Shown piece by piece: positions 1 to 6,990 of a DNA stretch of 23,626 nt. The stretch is from a virus. Each line of letters starts with the position of its first letter. Within the stretch, counting starts at the first letter, position 1. The translations under genes were made by a program, and so were the position numbers. Below the pieces are notes generated by a model, which saw nothing but the letters and a program-made list of their open reading frames with translations, was not told the origin of the DNA and did not search any database. Where the stretch lies: IMG/VR virus record IMGVR_UViG_3300005663_002365, positions 1 through 23,626 of that record; one strand, written 5' to 3'.

Positions 1-861
1 AGCTGATACGGCTGCCCTTTTGCCAAATTCATCATTCGCTGCGGTTAATTTATCCTGATTTTTTTCAATTTTAGTAAGTATTTGAGAATAGGATAATCCC
101 TGTTTGGCACTTTCTATAAATATATTTCTTAGTGCCGTGGCAGAGGAAGAGGTATCTATTCCTGCATCAGATAATTTTCCTAATAAAGCCGTTAATCTCG
201 TAAATGGAACACCGGCTGCATTCGCTGCTCCGGCTACTATTGGTAAGCCTGTTTGTAACTTTTCAAAGTTTAAAGCGGAACTTTGAGTAGCAACTGTCAA
301 TTGATCTAAAATTTCAGGCGTATCAATTGAAGAAAAGTCATCAAATGTTTTTATCATCGCACCAACCAATTCAGCAGTATCAGAAAGCTCCCCCCTCATA
401 GCAATTGACCCCGCTATGGTTGCTTCTGTCATATTTATAATGTCGGGAGTTTCAAATCCAAGTCTGGCAAAAGCTTCTTGTAATCCGACCACTTCGGTTG
501 CGGTCTTAGCTGTAGTAGCACCCAGCCGCTTAGCATCATCCTGTAATGATATTAATTCCGGTCTTGTGGCTGTTGCCATCACAGAAGCCAGATTTGCATT
601 TGCCTGTTCAAAATTTGCGAAAACACTTACAGCATTGCCCACAACGCCTAATATTGCCGTCGCTCCTAAGATCAATCCGAAACTGCCTAAGGCTCTTCCG
701 ACTTTCCTTATTGGAGAAGTTAATTTCGTAAAGGCTCTATCTGCCCTTGCTACCGCTATCTCTGATTTTACAGCAAAAGATTGAACACTCTTTGACATAA
801 CCCTGGTAGTCTTAGAGAACTTATCAACTGCCGTAAACTTTGTAAATACATTTAAAGCCAT
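1..861 (-). CDS. Phage tail tape measure protein, N-terminal part (cut by window edge)
   Basis: The minus strand is open without a stop from the ATG at 859-861 to base 1, giving 287 codons. The product begins MALNVFTKFTAVDKF. Residues from about 75 on match the TP901/PhageMin_Tail type domain: blocks such as FANFEQANANLASVM, then AKRLGATTAKTATEVVGLQEA, then a region ending in AGIDTSSSATALRN. The hydrophobic stretch near residues 55-72 (LGSFGLILGATAILGVVG) is usual in these proteins. Tape measures set tail length and take part in DNA delivery. The gene follows tube and chaperone genes, which is its normal place in contractile and siphovirus tails. The C-terminal part lies outside the window. 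Domain and synteny agree, so the call is firm. Confidence 0.93.
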   Translation of the reverse strand, partial: MALNVFTKFTAVDKFSKTTRVMSKSVQSFAVKSEIAVARADRAFTKLTSPIRKVGRALGSFGLILGATAILGVVGNAVSVFANFEQANANLASVMATATRPELISLQDDAKRLGATTAKTATEVVGLQEAFARLGFETPDIINMTEATIAGSIAMRGELSDTAELVGAMIKTFDDFSSIDTPEILDQLTVATQSSALNFEKLQTGLPIVAGAANAAGVPFTRLTALLGKLSDAGIDTSSSATALRNIFIESAKQGLSYSQILTKIEKNQDKLTAANDEFGKRAAVSA

Positions 862-866
862 AATCG

Positions 867-933
867 AATTAAGAATTAAGAATGTAGAATTAAAAATTCA
901 TAATTCTTAATTCATAATTCTTAATTCTTAATT
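867..933. repeat. AT-only 17-bp perfect inverted repeat with internal direct repeats
   Basis: The arm AATTAAGAATTAAGAAT at 867-883 is the exact reverse complement of 917-933. The 33-base loop holds further copies of AATTCATAATTCTTAA. It fills the 84-base gap between the chaperone stop (946) and the tape measure start (861). A transcript would fold into a long A-U hairpin just ahead of the tape measure start. It could attenuate or insulate translation, or be a member of a dispersed AT repeat; neither can be settled here. Confidence 0.8.
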
Positions 934-945
934 GGAAGAATGCCA

Positions 946-1511
946 TTATTTTTTCTTTAAATTATCGTTAACTTCTTTAACATCATCATACCAGTATTCT
1001 AATCCCTGATAATCTTCCTTATCTAAATAAAGATTTTTGATTATATTAGGAGGCCAGTGATGTTCCCGGACAACAGACTTGATCATGTTGTCAGTATTCG
1101 TAGGATCTAACTGATAAAAAAAATTACAATAGAATTTGTAATTTTCCTATCGGCAGTATCAAGAGCTTTTATTATTCCTTTAGCTTGACCGGTAAGACAA
1201 GCTAAGTAAGCAACTATACGAGCATCACCATCGCCTGCTTTTATTCCCTTTAAATGGGGCTCTAACATTCTACCATTTAATCTGGCCTTATATTCAAGAT
1301 GTGTTACTGCCAATTCTTCTTTTAATGGGAAAGATAGCTCTTGTTTGAATTCTCCTTTGTCATTCAAAGACAAAAATCCCAAAGAAATGGCTTCTGCAAG
1401 AGTATCTATTTGATCTCTATATTCCTCACGAGCTGAGGGAAATATTTTTTTTCTGTCTAACCAGCCATCAATTTCTTCAATGGCTTTTTCTAACGGAATT
1501 TTTTGTTTCAT
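946..1511 (-). CDS. Tail assembly chaperone, frameshifted long form (gpGT-like)
   Basis: A -1 shift on the T run (1116-1123) joins the chaperone ORF to a second open frame. In the zero frame the codons are ATT TTT TTT ATC AGT TAG. Slipping back one base gives TTT TTT TAT CAG TTA GAT, and reading continues for 56 codons to the TAA at 946-948. The extension includes HHWPPNIIKN and DKEDYQGLEYWYDDVKEV. The fused product is 188 residues. The downstream frame has only one ATG, well inside it (1084-1086), so independent translation would make a 45-residue fragment. In the family the extension domain contacts the tape measure. The +1 frame stops within nine codons, so only -1 (or +2) makes sense. Confidence 0.72.
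1107..1511 (-). CDS. Tail assembly chaperone, short form (gpG-like)
   Basis: The ORF encodes 134 residues, starting MKQKIPLEKAIEEIDGWL. Its ATG overlaps the tube gene's TGA as ATGA. Position between tail tube and tape measure, size, mostly helical charged sequence, and the frameshift signal at its end mark it as the upstream member of the lambda G/GT or Mu/P2 E/E' type pair. These chaperones coat the tape measure and recruit tube protein during tail assembly and are absent from the finished virion. The zero-frame product ends IVIFFIS just after the slippery run. No single conserved motif was recognised; the call rests on synteny and the frameshift. Confidence 0.78.
   Translation of the reverse strand: MKQKIPLEKAIEEIDGWLDRKKIFPSAREEYRDQIDTLAEAISLGFLSLNDKGEFKQELSFPLKEELAVTHLEYKARLNGRMLEPHLKGIKAGDGDARIVAYLACLTGQAKGIIKALDTADRKITNSIVIFFIS
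1116..1123 (-). promoter_or_regulatory. Programmed -1 frameshift slippery site
   Basis: In mRNA sense there are eight U's followed by AUCAGUUAG. The heptamer U UUU UUU is in the right phase for tandem slippage, and the zero-frame stop UAG comes two codons later. A stop this close is a common stimulator. I did not find a clear downstream pseudoknot by eye. Confidence 0.7.
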
Positions 1512-1918
1512 CCAACTATCTTTTTTAGTTTGTTACCACCAGATATTTTCAAAGTAAATGTAGCCGCATTACCATTGCCTTGCATATCGCCCACGGGCTT
1601 ACCGGTGCCGCCATAAACAGTTCCGTTTATATGAGTAATTGTCCATTCTGTCTCAACAGGCGATTCGGCAAGTTCAACCAATTTCTCTAAATCACCCCTT
1701 GTATTCATATCCCAGGCAATTACGGTTTCCAATGACCATCTGACACGATTCATTTGATCTATCATCTCTCCGTTACCGGCGATCATATTAACATCGTCGT
1801 TAGAACGAAATCCACCTGTATCAAAAGTGGAATCTTCATTTGATTTTGGTAAAATAACACCTGACCCTACTGTCGGATGATTAAAAGTTATTTCTAATAT
1901 GTCTCCACCAACTGCCAT
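1508..1918 (-). CDS. Phage tail tube protein
   Basis: The product has 136 residues and begins MAVGGDILEITFNHPTVG. It is beta-rich, with an ending (GNAATFTLKISGGNKLKKI) typical of tube proteins of Mu gpM type. A central stretch, TEWTITHINGTVYGGTGKP, fits the hairpin-rich fold of tube monomers. It lies directly after the sheath gene and overlaps the chaperone start by ATGA, the standard order sheath, tube, chaperone, tape measure. It would polymerise into the inner tail tube. The fold assignment comes from pattern and synteny; no profile search was possible. Confidence 0.82.
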   Translation of the reverse strand: MAVGGDILEITFNHPTVGSGVILPKSNEDSTFDTGGFRSNDDVNMIAGNGEMIDQMNRVRWSLETVIAWDMNTRGDLEKLVELAESPVETEWTITHINGTVYGGTGKPVGDMQGNGNAATFTLKISGGNKLKKIVG

Positions 1919-1928
1919 TGATTATTAT

Positions 1929-3443
1929 TTAAGTAGTTCCAAAATTAAACCCGGCTTCTGCGGTGGTGCTTGCTATCCTTGCAAATCCACTTCTTTTATA
2001 CCGGAAAAATGTTTCTAATCTATCGGGATTAGTTGTACTGATCACAACGGTAATAGAATCTTGCATAAATGCAGGAGTAACAGTTAACGCCTTTTTAGAA
2101 AGGGATTCTGCATATTTATCAATTATTTGTTTCCATTGTTTGGGCTTTATAATCTTTTGAGCCGAAACGGTATCTTCATCTGCCGCTATTGCATGATCTA
2201 CAACGTTAATAAGTTCCAGTAAATAATATCCAAATCTGATATTAAAATCTATCATCAGATTCCTTGAATATCTAAATTGTGGAGGTGTTTCTCCTACCGG
2301 GTGATAGGTAGTAACAAAATCCTGTACCTGGTATTTTTCATTAACCAGGTCAACGGTAGAGCAGCCTTTTTTAACAATAGCATCCCTATTATCATAATCA
2401 GTCATAGAACCTATTGATATTGGTGTAGGCATATCAGGATAGGACCTGCCTGCTGTATCTAAATGTGGGTTATCTTGTGCCTGCCTGCCAAATAATAACG
2501 TTTCATTTGCTGCTGCCTCAAAGGGTAAGCCCGCACTTAAAGGAGCCGGACATATAGCTATTGTAACTTCATCTTTTCTGCTATCCGTAACACTTGAAGG
2601 ATCATCTGCTACCGACCCGGTAAGTGCTATAAAGGGTTTCATTATAATTCCTGAATACCTGCCTGTAGGGTTGTTAGGATCGGGAATACCGTTAAACGCT
2701 TCTAAAGTATCTAATATGCTGGTAACTGTTCCATAGCTGTTGACAACTATAGTATTCCAGTTAGTTCCAAATAAAGCTAATGCGGCAGAAATGCTTGGAG
2801 TTGCTGAGCCGGATTGAGTAGAATTAACTGCATAAGTTATTCCTAAGTCATTATCGTCGGTATCAACGGTTACTGAAATATCATCAGCGGTTAAGCCTTT
2901 CCACTTACTTGTGAGTGTTGCTTCGTAATCTGTTTCAGTTGCTAAAACAGGGCAGCCCGTAACGGCATTTATCGCATCTGCTATTTTAGCTGTAATATCT
3001 GCGGTTGTATCGTCTTTTAAAATATTAATATTATAAAATGTTCCGTCTATTCCGGCTCTGCCGGAAATTATTAAAGTATGTGTGCCATTGCCGGTTGCAA
3101 CTCCAACAGGCGTAACGGTCAAGACTTTTGCAGCTGCTGCCAGTGCAACGGCTTGTGGATAAACAACTGTAGGTATTCCTCCAATTCCACCACCTGCCAA
3201 CGGGCGTAAAATTCTCATTATATGATAAATAGGAGAGCCATATCCGTATAAGGTACCGGCTTGTTGGGCAGATGTAATTTCTTTTGCAGCAAGATCTAAA
3301 GTTGCCTGTTGTGCAGTATTGGCTTCTGCTAAAATGGCAATTCGCTGAGGTAAATTTGGCGTAACCTGAGCGAAATCACCTTTTATAATTTTATATCCTA
3401 CTATTCTTGATATTCTTTCCGAACCTACTGCATCACTATCCAT
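1929..3443 (-). CDS. Contractile tail sheath protein
   Basis: The chosen ATG (3441-3443) gives 504 residues starting MDSDAVGSERISRIVGYKII. An in-frame ATG 13 codons upstream (3482) would add MHFFVVYNSKIIY, which looks unlike the family's N-terminus and would overlap the divergent acyltransferase ORF. Features of Mu gpL-like sheaths include the N-terminal block PNLPQRIAILAEAN, the internal GTFYNINI region, and the C-terminal core GYYLLELINVVDHAIAADEDTVSAQ followed by DRLETFFRYKRSGFARIAS. The last block forms the sheath handshake domain in this family. The protein makes the outer contractile layer. Its upstream neighbours are divergent, so a promoter for the tail operon should lie near 3443-3540, but no TAnnTTTG box was found there. 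Confidence 0.9.
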   Translation of the reverse strand: MDSDAVGSERISRIVGYKIIKGDFAQVTPNLPQRIAILAEANTAQQATLDLAAKEITSAQQAGTLYGYGSPIYHIMRILRPLAGGGIGGIPTVVYPQAVALAAAAKVLTVTPVGVATGNGTHTLIISGRAGIDGTFYNINILKDDTTADITAKIADAINAVTGCPVLATETDYEATLTSKWKGLTADDISVTVDTDDNDLGITYAVNSTQSGSATPSISAALALFGTNWNTIVVNSYGTVTSILDTLEAFNGIPDPNNPTGRYSGIIMKPFIALTGSVADDPSSVTDSRKDEVTIAICPAPLSAGLPFEAAANETLLFGRQAQDNPHLDTAGRSYPDMPTPISIGSMTDYDNRDAIVKKGCSTVDLVNEKYQVQDFVTTYHPVGETPPQFRYSRNLMIDFNIRFGYYLLELINVVDHAIAADEDTVSAQKIIKPKQWKQIIDKYAESLSKKALTVTPAFMQDSITVVISTTNPDRLETFFRYKRSGFARIASTTAEAGFNFGTT

Positions 3444-3539
3444 ATATATGATTTTTGAATTATAGACAACAAAGAAATGCATGTTATTTTAAATAAAAAA
3501 ATTTTGGTTACAAAAAATGTATTATCTTTACCAAAAATT

Positions 3540-3986
3540 ATGATACATCCATCAGTTAAAATAGGTAAATATTGTATTATTGCTGAAAGTGCTATGATAG
3601 GTGAAAATACTATCATTAAAGACTTTTCTGTAATAGGAAAAAATGTTAGAATAGGAAAGGATTGTATAATCGGCAGGTATTGCGAAATAAGAGATGATTG
3701 TGAAGTTGGAGATGGAACTTCATTTGGCAGTCGATGTACATTGTCTGCCGGAACTATAATCGGTGATCATTGCGTAATAAAATATTCATTCGTAGCAACG
3801 GATACTAAAGATTTAACTACCCCTGGCAAAAAAACAACCTGCACAATAGGCGATAATGTATTAATTGGAGCTTGCGTTGTCCTCATGCCCGGCATAAATG
3901 TAGGTAATTTTGCTATAATCGGAGCAATGAGCCAGGTAAGGCATGATGTAGCTCCCGATAAAATCGTATATGGAAATCCATGTTAA
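3540..3986 (+). CDS. Left-handed beta-helix acyltransferase (hexapeptide repeat), divergent
   Basis: Starting at the ATG at 3540, the product has 148 residues and begins MIHPSVKIGKYCII. Nearly the whole chain is hexapeptide repeats of the [LIV]-G-x4 type, for example SVIGKNVRIGKDCIIG and later IGDNVLIGACVVLMPG. The family (LbetaH acyl- or acetyltransferases) moves acetyl or longer acyl groups from CoA or ACP to sugars. An earlier in-frame ATG at 3477 would add 21 residues (MHVILNKKILVTKNVLSL) and overlap the sheath leader, so I prefer 3540. It is the first of three plus-strand genes inserted against the tail operon's direction. The substrate cannot be told from sequence. A TATCTTTA at 3523-3530 resembles a -7 element but lacks a well-placed -33 partner. 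Confidence 0.85.
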   Translation: MIHPSVKIGKYCIIAESAMIGENTIIKDFSVIGKNVRIGKDCIIGRYCEIRDDCEVGDGTSFGSRCTLSAGTIIGDHCVIKYSFVATDTKDLTTPGKKTTCTIGDNVLIGACVVLMPGINVGNFAIIGAMSQVRHDVAPDKIVYGNPC

Positions 3987-4504
3987 CTGACAGACAAAAA
4001 TTTTGCTTAGAAAGAAGGGACAACTGGAAGCCCTCCATAAATATTGAGATACCTGAATTTGTTAGGTTAGGCAAAAATTGCCATATAGAAAAAAATGTTG
4101 TATTTGCCTTACATGGACTGGGAGCAGAATTTATTGACGATCAATGGATGTTAATCCCGCATAATGGAACAATAGAGATAGGAGACAACGTTACCATACT
4201 TGACAGCACAATCATAATGAGAGCTACAAAAGAGGCAACAAAAATCGGTAGTGGTTCTATATTAGGCGTAAAATCCCACATTGGACATAACGTGCAGATA
4301 GGCAAAAATTGTCTGATCGGGTCCTCAGCACTATTAGGAGGTAGTTCTAAGATCGGTGAAAATACCTACATCGGTGTTGGCGCCTTAATTAAAAATAAAA
4401 TCATTATAGGAAAAAAATGCACTATCGGTATGGGAGCAATTGTTACAAAAAATGTTCCCGATGGTGAAACGTGGGCTGGTGTGCCGGCTAATAAAATTAA
4501 TTAA
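3980..4504 (+). CDS. Left-handed beta-helix acyltransferase, second copy type
   Basis: The product has 174 residues, overlapping the previous gene by seven bases, which points to translational coupling. Residues 1-60 are a non-repeat head (MLTDRQKFCLERRDNW). From about residue 55 there are continuous hexapeptide coils such as GTIEIGDNVTILD and then SHIGHNVQIGKNCLIG. The C-terminal segment NVPDGETWAGVPANKIN has the GxPA motif seen near the end of many sugar O- and N-acetyltransferases. The two neighbours share the fold but are not close copies. They may act on different positions of the same glycan or form a mixed trimer; both are inference. Confidence 0.87.
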   Translation: MLTDRQKFCLERRDNWKPSINIEIPEFVRLGKNCHIEKNVVFALHGLGAEFIDDQWMLIPHNGTIEIGDNVTILDSTIIMRATKEATKIGSGSILGVKSHIGHNVQIGKNCLIGSSALLGGSSKIGENTYIGVGALIKNKIIIGKKCTIGMGAIVTKNVPDGETWAGVPANKIN

Positions 4505-4505
4505 A

Positions 4506-4709
4506 ATGAAAAATATTAGATTGATTAAAGTGGGATTTAAAAAACGCTCACTTATGTTTGATATAATTGATTTAGGAAATTTCAGCTTGATGGTTTTTCA
4601 ATTTTGGTTTTTTGGTTTTGGAATTGCATATCAATTAATAGATAGTTTGGAAAAAGATATTGCTGAATTTGAAAAGGTAAAAAAGGAATGGAATACGAAC
4701 AAAAGCTAA
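4506..4709 (+). CDS. Small membrane-associated protein, unknown
   Basis: The product has 67 residues, MKNIRLIKVGFKKRSL onwards. The ATG starts two bases after the acyltransferase TAA, so it is probably co-transcribed. A basic N-terminus leads into one very hydrophobic stretch at about residues 25-44 (GNFSLMVFQFWFFGFGIAYQL), long enough to cross the membrane once. A charged helical tail (EKDIAEFEKVKKEW) follows. It could anchor or assist the acyltransferases at the membrane. A longer frame from 4440 overlaps the acyltransferase heavily and is not favoured. Confidence 0.6.
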   Translation: MKNIRLIKVGFKKRSLMFDIIDLGNFSLMVFQFWFFGFGIAYQLIDSLEKDIAEFEKVKKEWNTNKS

Positions 4710-4737
4710 AAAAGTTGAAATGAATAAACTATAATTA

Positions 4738-4754
4738 AAAAATGTGTTATTTTT
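4738..4754. terminator. Weak AT-only hairpin between convergent genes
   Basis: AAAAAT (4738-4743) pairs with ATTTTT (4749-4754) around a five-base loop. It sits in the 48-base gap between the convergent plus-strand acyltransferase operon and the minus-strand operon. Position suggests a two-way terminator, but the stem has no GC pairs. Confidence 0.25.
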
Positions 4755-4757
4755 CTG

Positions 4758-4979
4758 TTATAATTTTTCCTTAAGCTCTTCTGCCTTATCCAAATACCAT
4801 TTTTCCTTTTCTAATTCCTGTTTCATATTATCCTTATGTCCTAACCGCATACGATATTTAAAGGCTGTTAATGTACAATAATTAATTGCTGCCCGGGCAC
4901 CCCATATAGAAACCATCATATCAATAACTTCTATTGGATATTGTTTATAATGGGATGGGTGTATTTTGTCTTTAGGCAT
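4758..4979 (-). CDS. DUF3310 family phage protein
   Basis: The product has 73 residues: MPKDKIHPSHYKQYPIEV onwards. It shows the DUF3310 pattern: a P-x-HY motif near the N-terminus, IEVIDMM, a central helix ending FKYRMRLGHKD, and the closing EKEKWYLDKAEEL. Members are small, common in phage genomes and sometimes labelled nucleotide kinase-like, but no activity is secure. The usual GNaiKYi stretch is changed here to NYCTLTAFKYRMR. The gene overlaps the end of its upstream neighbour by 49 bases. Confidence 0.8.
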   Translation of the reverse strand: MPKDKIHPSHYKQYPIEVIDMMVSIWGARAAINYCTLTAFKYRMRLGHKDNMKQELEKEKWYLDKAEELKEKL

Positions 4980-5647
4980 AATTTTGAAATTAAAAGTTTA
5001 GGATAAATTGTTTTTGTTTTATTATTAATATTTAGCGATCCAGCACCATTTTTTTTAACTTTTTTCTTTGACCAAACTGTAGCCATTCCTACCCTATCTC
5101 CTTTACACGAAAATAATTCACCTTGTTTTGTAATATAATATCCTATACAATTCTCATATCCTTTTGCTATGGTCGGCAAATAGATCCCATCTTTAGGAAT
5201 TTTAGGGATAACTATTTGAATCAAATCATATTTTTTGGCCCCGTTTCTTTTTTTCAATAATACATTTTTCAATTCTGCAATATTTTTTTCAGTAATATCC
5301 AACTTTTTTTGTCTTAATATCTGCATAAGATACCATTTTGCTAAATTTTTTCTTCCCCTGCTTTTAACTTCCTTGTTTCGTTTTCTTAATTCTTCAGCCA
5401 ATTCTGGATGAGATTTTATGTAATAATAAGTTGCCCTCCCAATAGCATTCCTTGTTTCAACAATAAGATTATCAAGGCGTAATTCTTTTTTCTTTTCTGT
5501 TAATCTTATTAAGCCATCCTGAACGGCATCTTGTCCTTCATACGTAGAAAGCAAAACAGAATATTCAGGTCTTCTTAATGTTTTATTAGCATACCGAACA
5601 GCTCTGTTATATTCTATCTCTGTTATCATTATTTCCAAATTATTCAA
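4931..5647 (-). CDS. Unknown protein, possibly sigma-like head with NUMOD-like tail
   Basis: The product has 238 residues. The first ATG is at 5647, and an alternative at 5629 gives MITEIEYNRA. The N-terminal half (about 1-80) is helical, and EGQDAVQDGLIRLTEKKKEL is loosely reminiscent of region 2 of extracytoplasmic sigma factors. The middle is very basic and lysine-rich. Residues 170-190, GYYITKQGELFSCKGDRVG, resemble the short beta motif at the start of NUMOD4 and related phage endonuclease modules, but no HNH follows. A DNA-binding role is plausible. The family is not recognised with confidence. It lies between a glycosyltransferase and DUF3310. Confidence 0.6.
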   Translation of the reverse strand: MNNLEIMITEIEYNRAVRYANKTLRRPEYSVLLSTYEGQDAVQDGLIRLTEKKKELRLDNLIVETRNAIGRATYYYIKSHPELAEELRKRNKEVKSRGRKNLAKWYLMQILRQKKLDITEKNIAELKNVLLKKRNGAKKYDLIQIVIPKIPKDGIYLPTIAKGYENCIGYYITKQGELFSCKGDRVGMATVWSKKKVKKNGAGSLNINNKTKTIYPKLLISKLCLKTKYTHPIINNIQ

Positions 5648-5650
5648 AAC

Positions 5651-5670
5651 TTAGGACATTTTAGGACATT
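5651..5670. repeat. Tandem 10-bp repeat in an intergenic leader
   Basis: TTAGGACATT occurs twice without a gap (5651-5660 and 5661-5670), then a third copy starts with TTA. It lies four bases upstream of the 5647 start, within the 32-base gap after the glycosyltransferase stop. It may be a binding site or a slippage product. Confidence 0.6.
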
Positions 5671-5679
5671 TTATAGCTA

Positions 5680-6315
5680 TTACCTAAAATAATTCCAATA
5701 AAATTCATAACTAATAGGGTCTAATGTTCTTTTTAGGAATCCGTTATCTTGAAATTTAAATCTATGTAACCTATCTACATGGCTTCTGCCTCCTAATTTC
5801 CCTATTCCATGCTTTATTCCCAAGGAATACAATTTATCGGGCTTAAATACTTTGTAATTTAAGGTCCGGTATAAATGAAGATCGGTATATGTTTCATAAT
5901 CCTCACACCATTCAAAGTTCATGTCGGGCTTTATTAGCGTATTCATTGCTGCAGAACGTTGATCATGCAGCATTTCAAAGTACTTTTTTATCTTTATATT
6001 GTAATATATAGTATGATTTGTACCAAAAAGATCGGGCTTGCCATGTTCTACCCACTTATCTGTCATGTATCTTAGATAATCCGGAGAATACCAATCATCA
6101 TTTTCCCAAAATGCAATAATATCAAGCCCCTTTTTCCTTAAAATATCATATCCTTTACGATACCTGAATGTAATATCCGGCTTATCTGATTTTGGTTTTT
6201 CACTTATTAAAACTGTACAATACGGCTTTAGAGTCTGTGCTTCTAACATCCTGAAACTATTGGCAAGCAATTTAAAACGATCACCTCGATCTGGAATGAT
6301 AATACCTACTTTCAT
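5680..6315 (-). CDS. GT-A glycosyltransferase, paralogue of the first domain of the 12277 gene
   Basis: The product has 211 residues, beginning MKVGIIIPDRGDRFKLL, a family 2-like N-terminal beta strand. The acidic metal/nucleotide-sugar site is ENDDWY at residues 71-76. It aligns along its length with residues 60-270 of the product of 10889-12277. Shared blocks are the DITFRY/DITYRY strand, ENDDWY/EDDDWY, PDLFG/PDIFG, the IYY motif and GIKHG (166-170). It therefore probably transfers a sugar from a nucleotide-sugar donor. It starts 31 bases beyond a strong terminator that closes the upstream gene, so it may depend on read-through or on a promoter not recognised here. Confidence 0.82.
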   Translation of the reverse strand: MKVGIIIPDRGDRFKLLANSFRMLEAQTLKPYCTVLISEKPKSDKPDITFRYRKGYDILRKKGLDIIAFWENDDWYSPDYLRYMTDKWVEHGKPDLFGTNHTIYYNIKIKKYFEMLHDQRSAAMNTLIKPDMNFEWCEDYETYTDLHLYRTLNYKVFKPDKLYSLGIKHGIGKLGGRSHVDRLHRFKFQDNGFLKRTLDPISYEFYWNYFR

Positions 6316-6345
6316 CGGAATTTGTTAATCATTAAAATAAAAAAT

Positions 6346-6375
6346 CCCCGTCAGATGCTTAGCCGTCTGACGGGG
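6346..6375 (-). terminator. Rho-independent terminator
   Basis: CCCCGTCAGA (6346-6355) and TCTGACGGGG (6366-6375) form a perfect 10-bp stem with a 10-base loop. In the minus-strand sense the stem is followed directly by ATTTTTTATTTTA. It lies 13 bases past the stop of the 6388-6990 gene and is the best intrinsic terminator in the window. On the plus strand no T run follows, so it acts for minus-strand transcription only. Confidence 0.85.
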
Positions 6376-6387
6376 TGGTAGTACCTC

Positions 6388-6990
6388 TCATCGGAATCTA
6401 TTTTTGATTTTATTTATTTCTATCTGTCTTTTTGCCTGGTATGCCTGATCAGTATTGCCTAAACTCTTTTGCTCCCCATGTCTGCGATACCTTTGTAAAT
6501 AAGAATTGCAATAATTCAATTTACAGCCTTTAGAAAGTAATCTCATATTAAACTCGTATTCTTCACCTAACCAAAGAGTTTCATCAAACCCGCCAAATCT
6601 GTCAAAGCAATCCCTTCTATACAATACAGTACCCCCATGAATTACGTTTAAGTTAATTATATCTTGTAAAGTTGGATTCTTAATAGTTGGAATATAGGGC
6701 TTTTCTAACCCATTTGACCAGAAATTGATAGCATTACCATGAATAAAATCAAAACCCTGGATGGCTTTTAAGCTATCTTCTATGCAATTTGGAGTTAATA
6801 AATTATCTTCGGAACAGAAGCGGATATAATCACCTGTTGCTTTTTCTAATCCCCGGTTAATATTATAGGAAACGCTTTTGTCTGATTGACTTAATATAAA
6901 CTCTGTCTGATAGGTTTGATTCTCTATGCTTTCAATTGCCTGCTTTAAAAAGCCCCTATCTTCATTACATGGAATAATGATACTAACCAT
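6388..6990 (-). CDS. Family 2 glycosyltransferase
   Basis: The product has 200 residues starting MVSIIIPCNEDRGFLKQAI, the classic GT2 opening strand and helix (QAIESIENQTYQ). The donor site is FCSEDN (58-63) in place of the usual DDD-type triad, with E61 and D62 as likely acidic ligands. The acceptor half has IHGGTVLYRRDCFDRFGGFDE (118-137) and GEEYEFNMRLL (142-152), matching the GGFDE...ED-x-(D/E)-x-x-x-R pattern of GT2 enzymes. It overlaps the acyltransferase gene by eight bases and ends in a strong terminator. It would act in the cytoplasm on nucleotide-sugars; the acceptor is unknown. Confidence 0.92.
   Translation of the reverse strand: MVSIIIPCNEDRGFLKQAIESIENQTYQTEFILSQSDKSVSYNINRGLEKATGDYIRFCSEDNLLTPNCIEDSLKAIQGFDFIHGNAINFWSNGLEKPYIPTIKNPTLQDIINLNVIHGGTVLYRRDCFDRFGGFDETLWLGEEYEFNMRLLSKGCKLNYCNSYLQRYRRHGEQKSLGNTDQAYQAKRQIEINKIKNRFR

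Noticed and set aside
946-1146. Independent small gene downstream of the chaperone
   Set aside because: Its only ATG would give 45 residues, while the -1 frame continues directly from the slippery run with the right domain order.
1-3443. Transposable Mu-like phage
   Set aside because: Tail proteins are Mu-like, but the terminase is the GpA type and no transposase is in the window.
3503-3530. Promoter for the plus-strand acyltransferases
   Set aside because: TATCTTTA lacks the final G and the TTTG upstream is only 16 bases away; the match is too weak to call.
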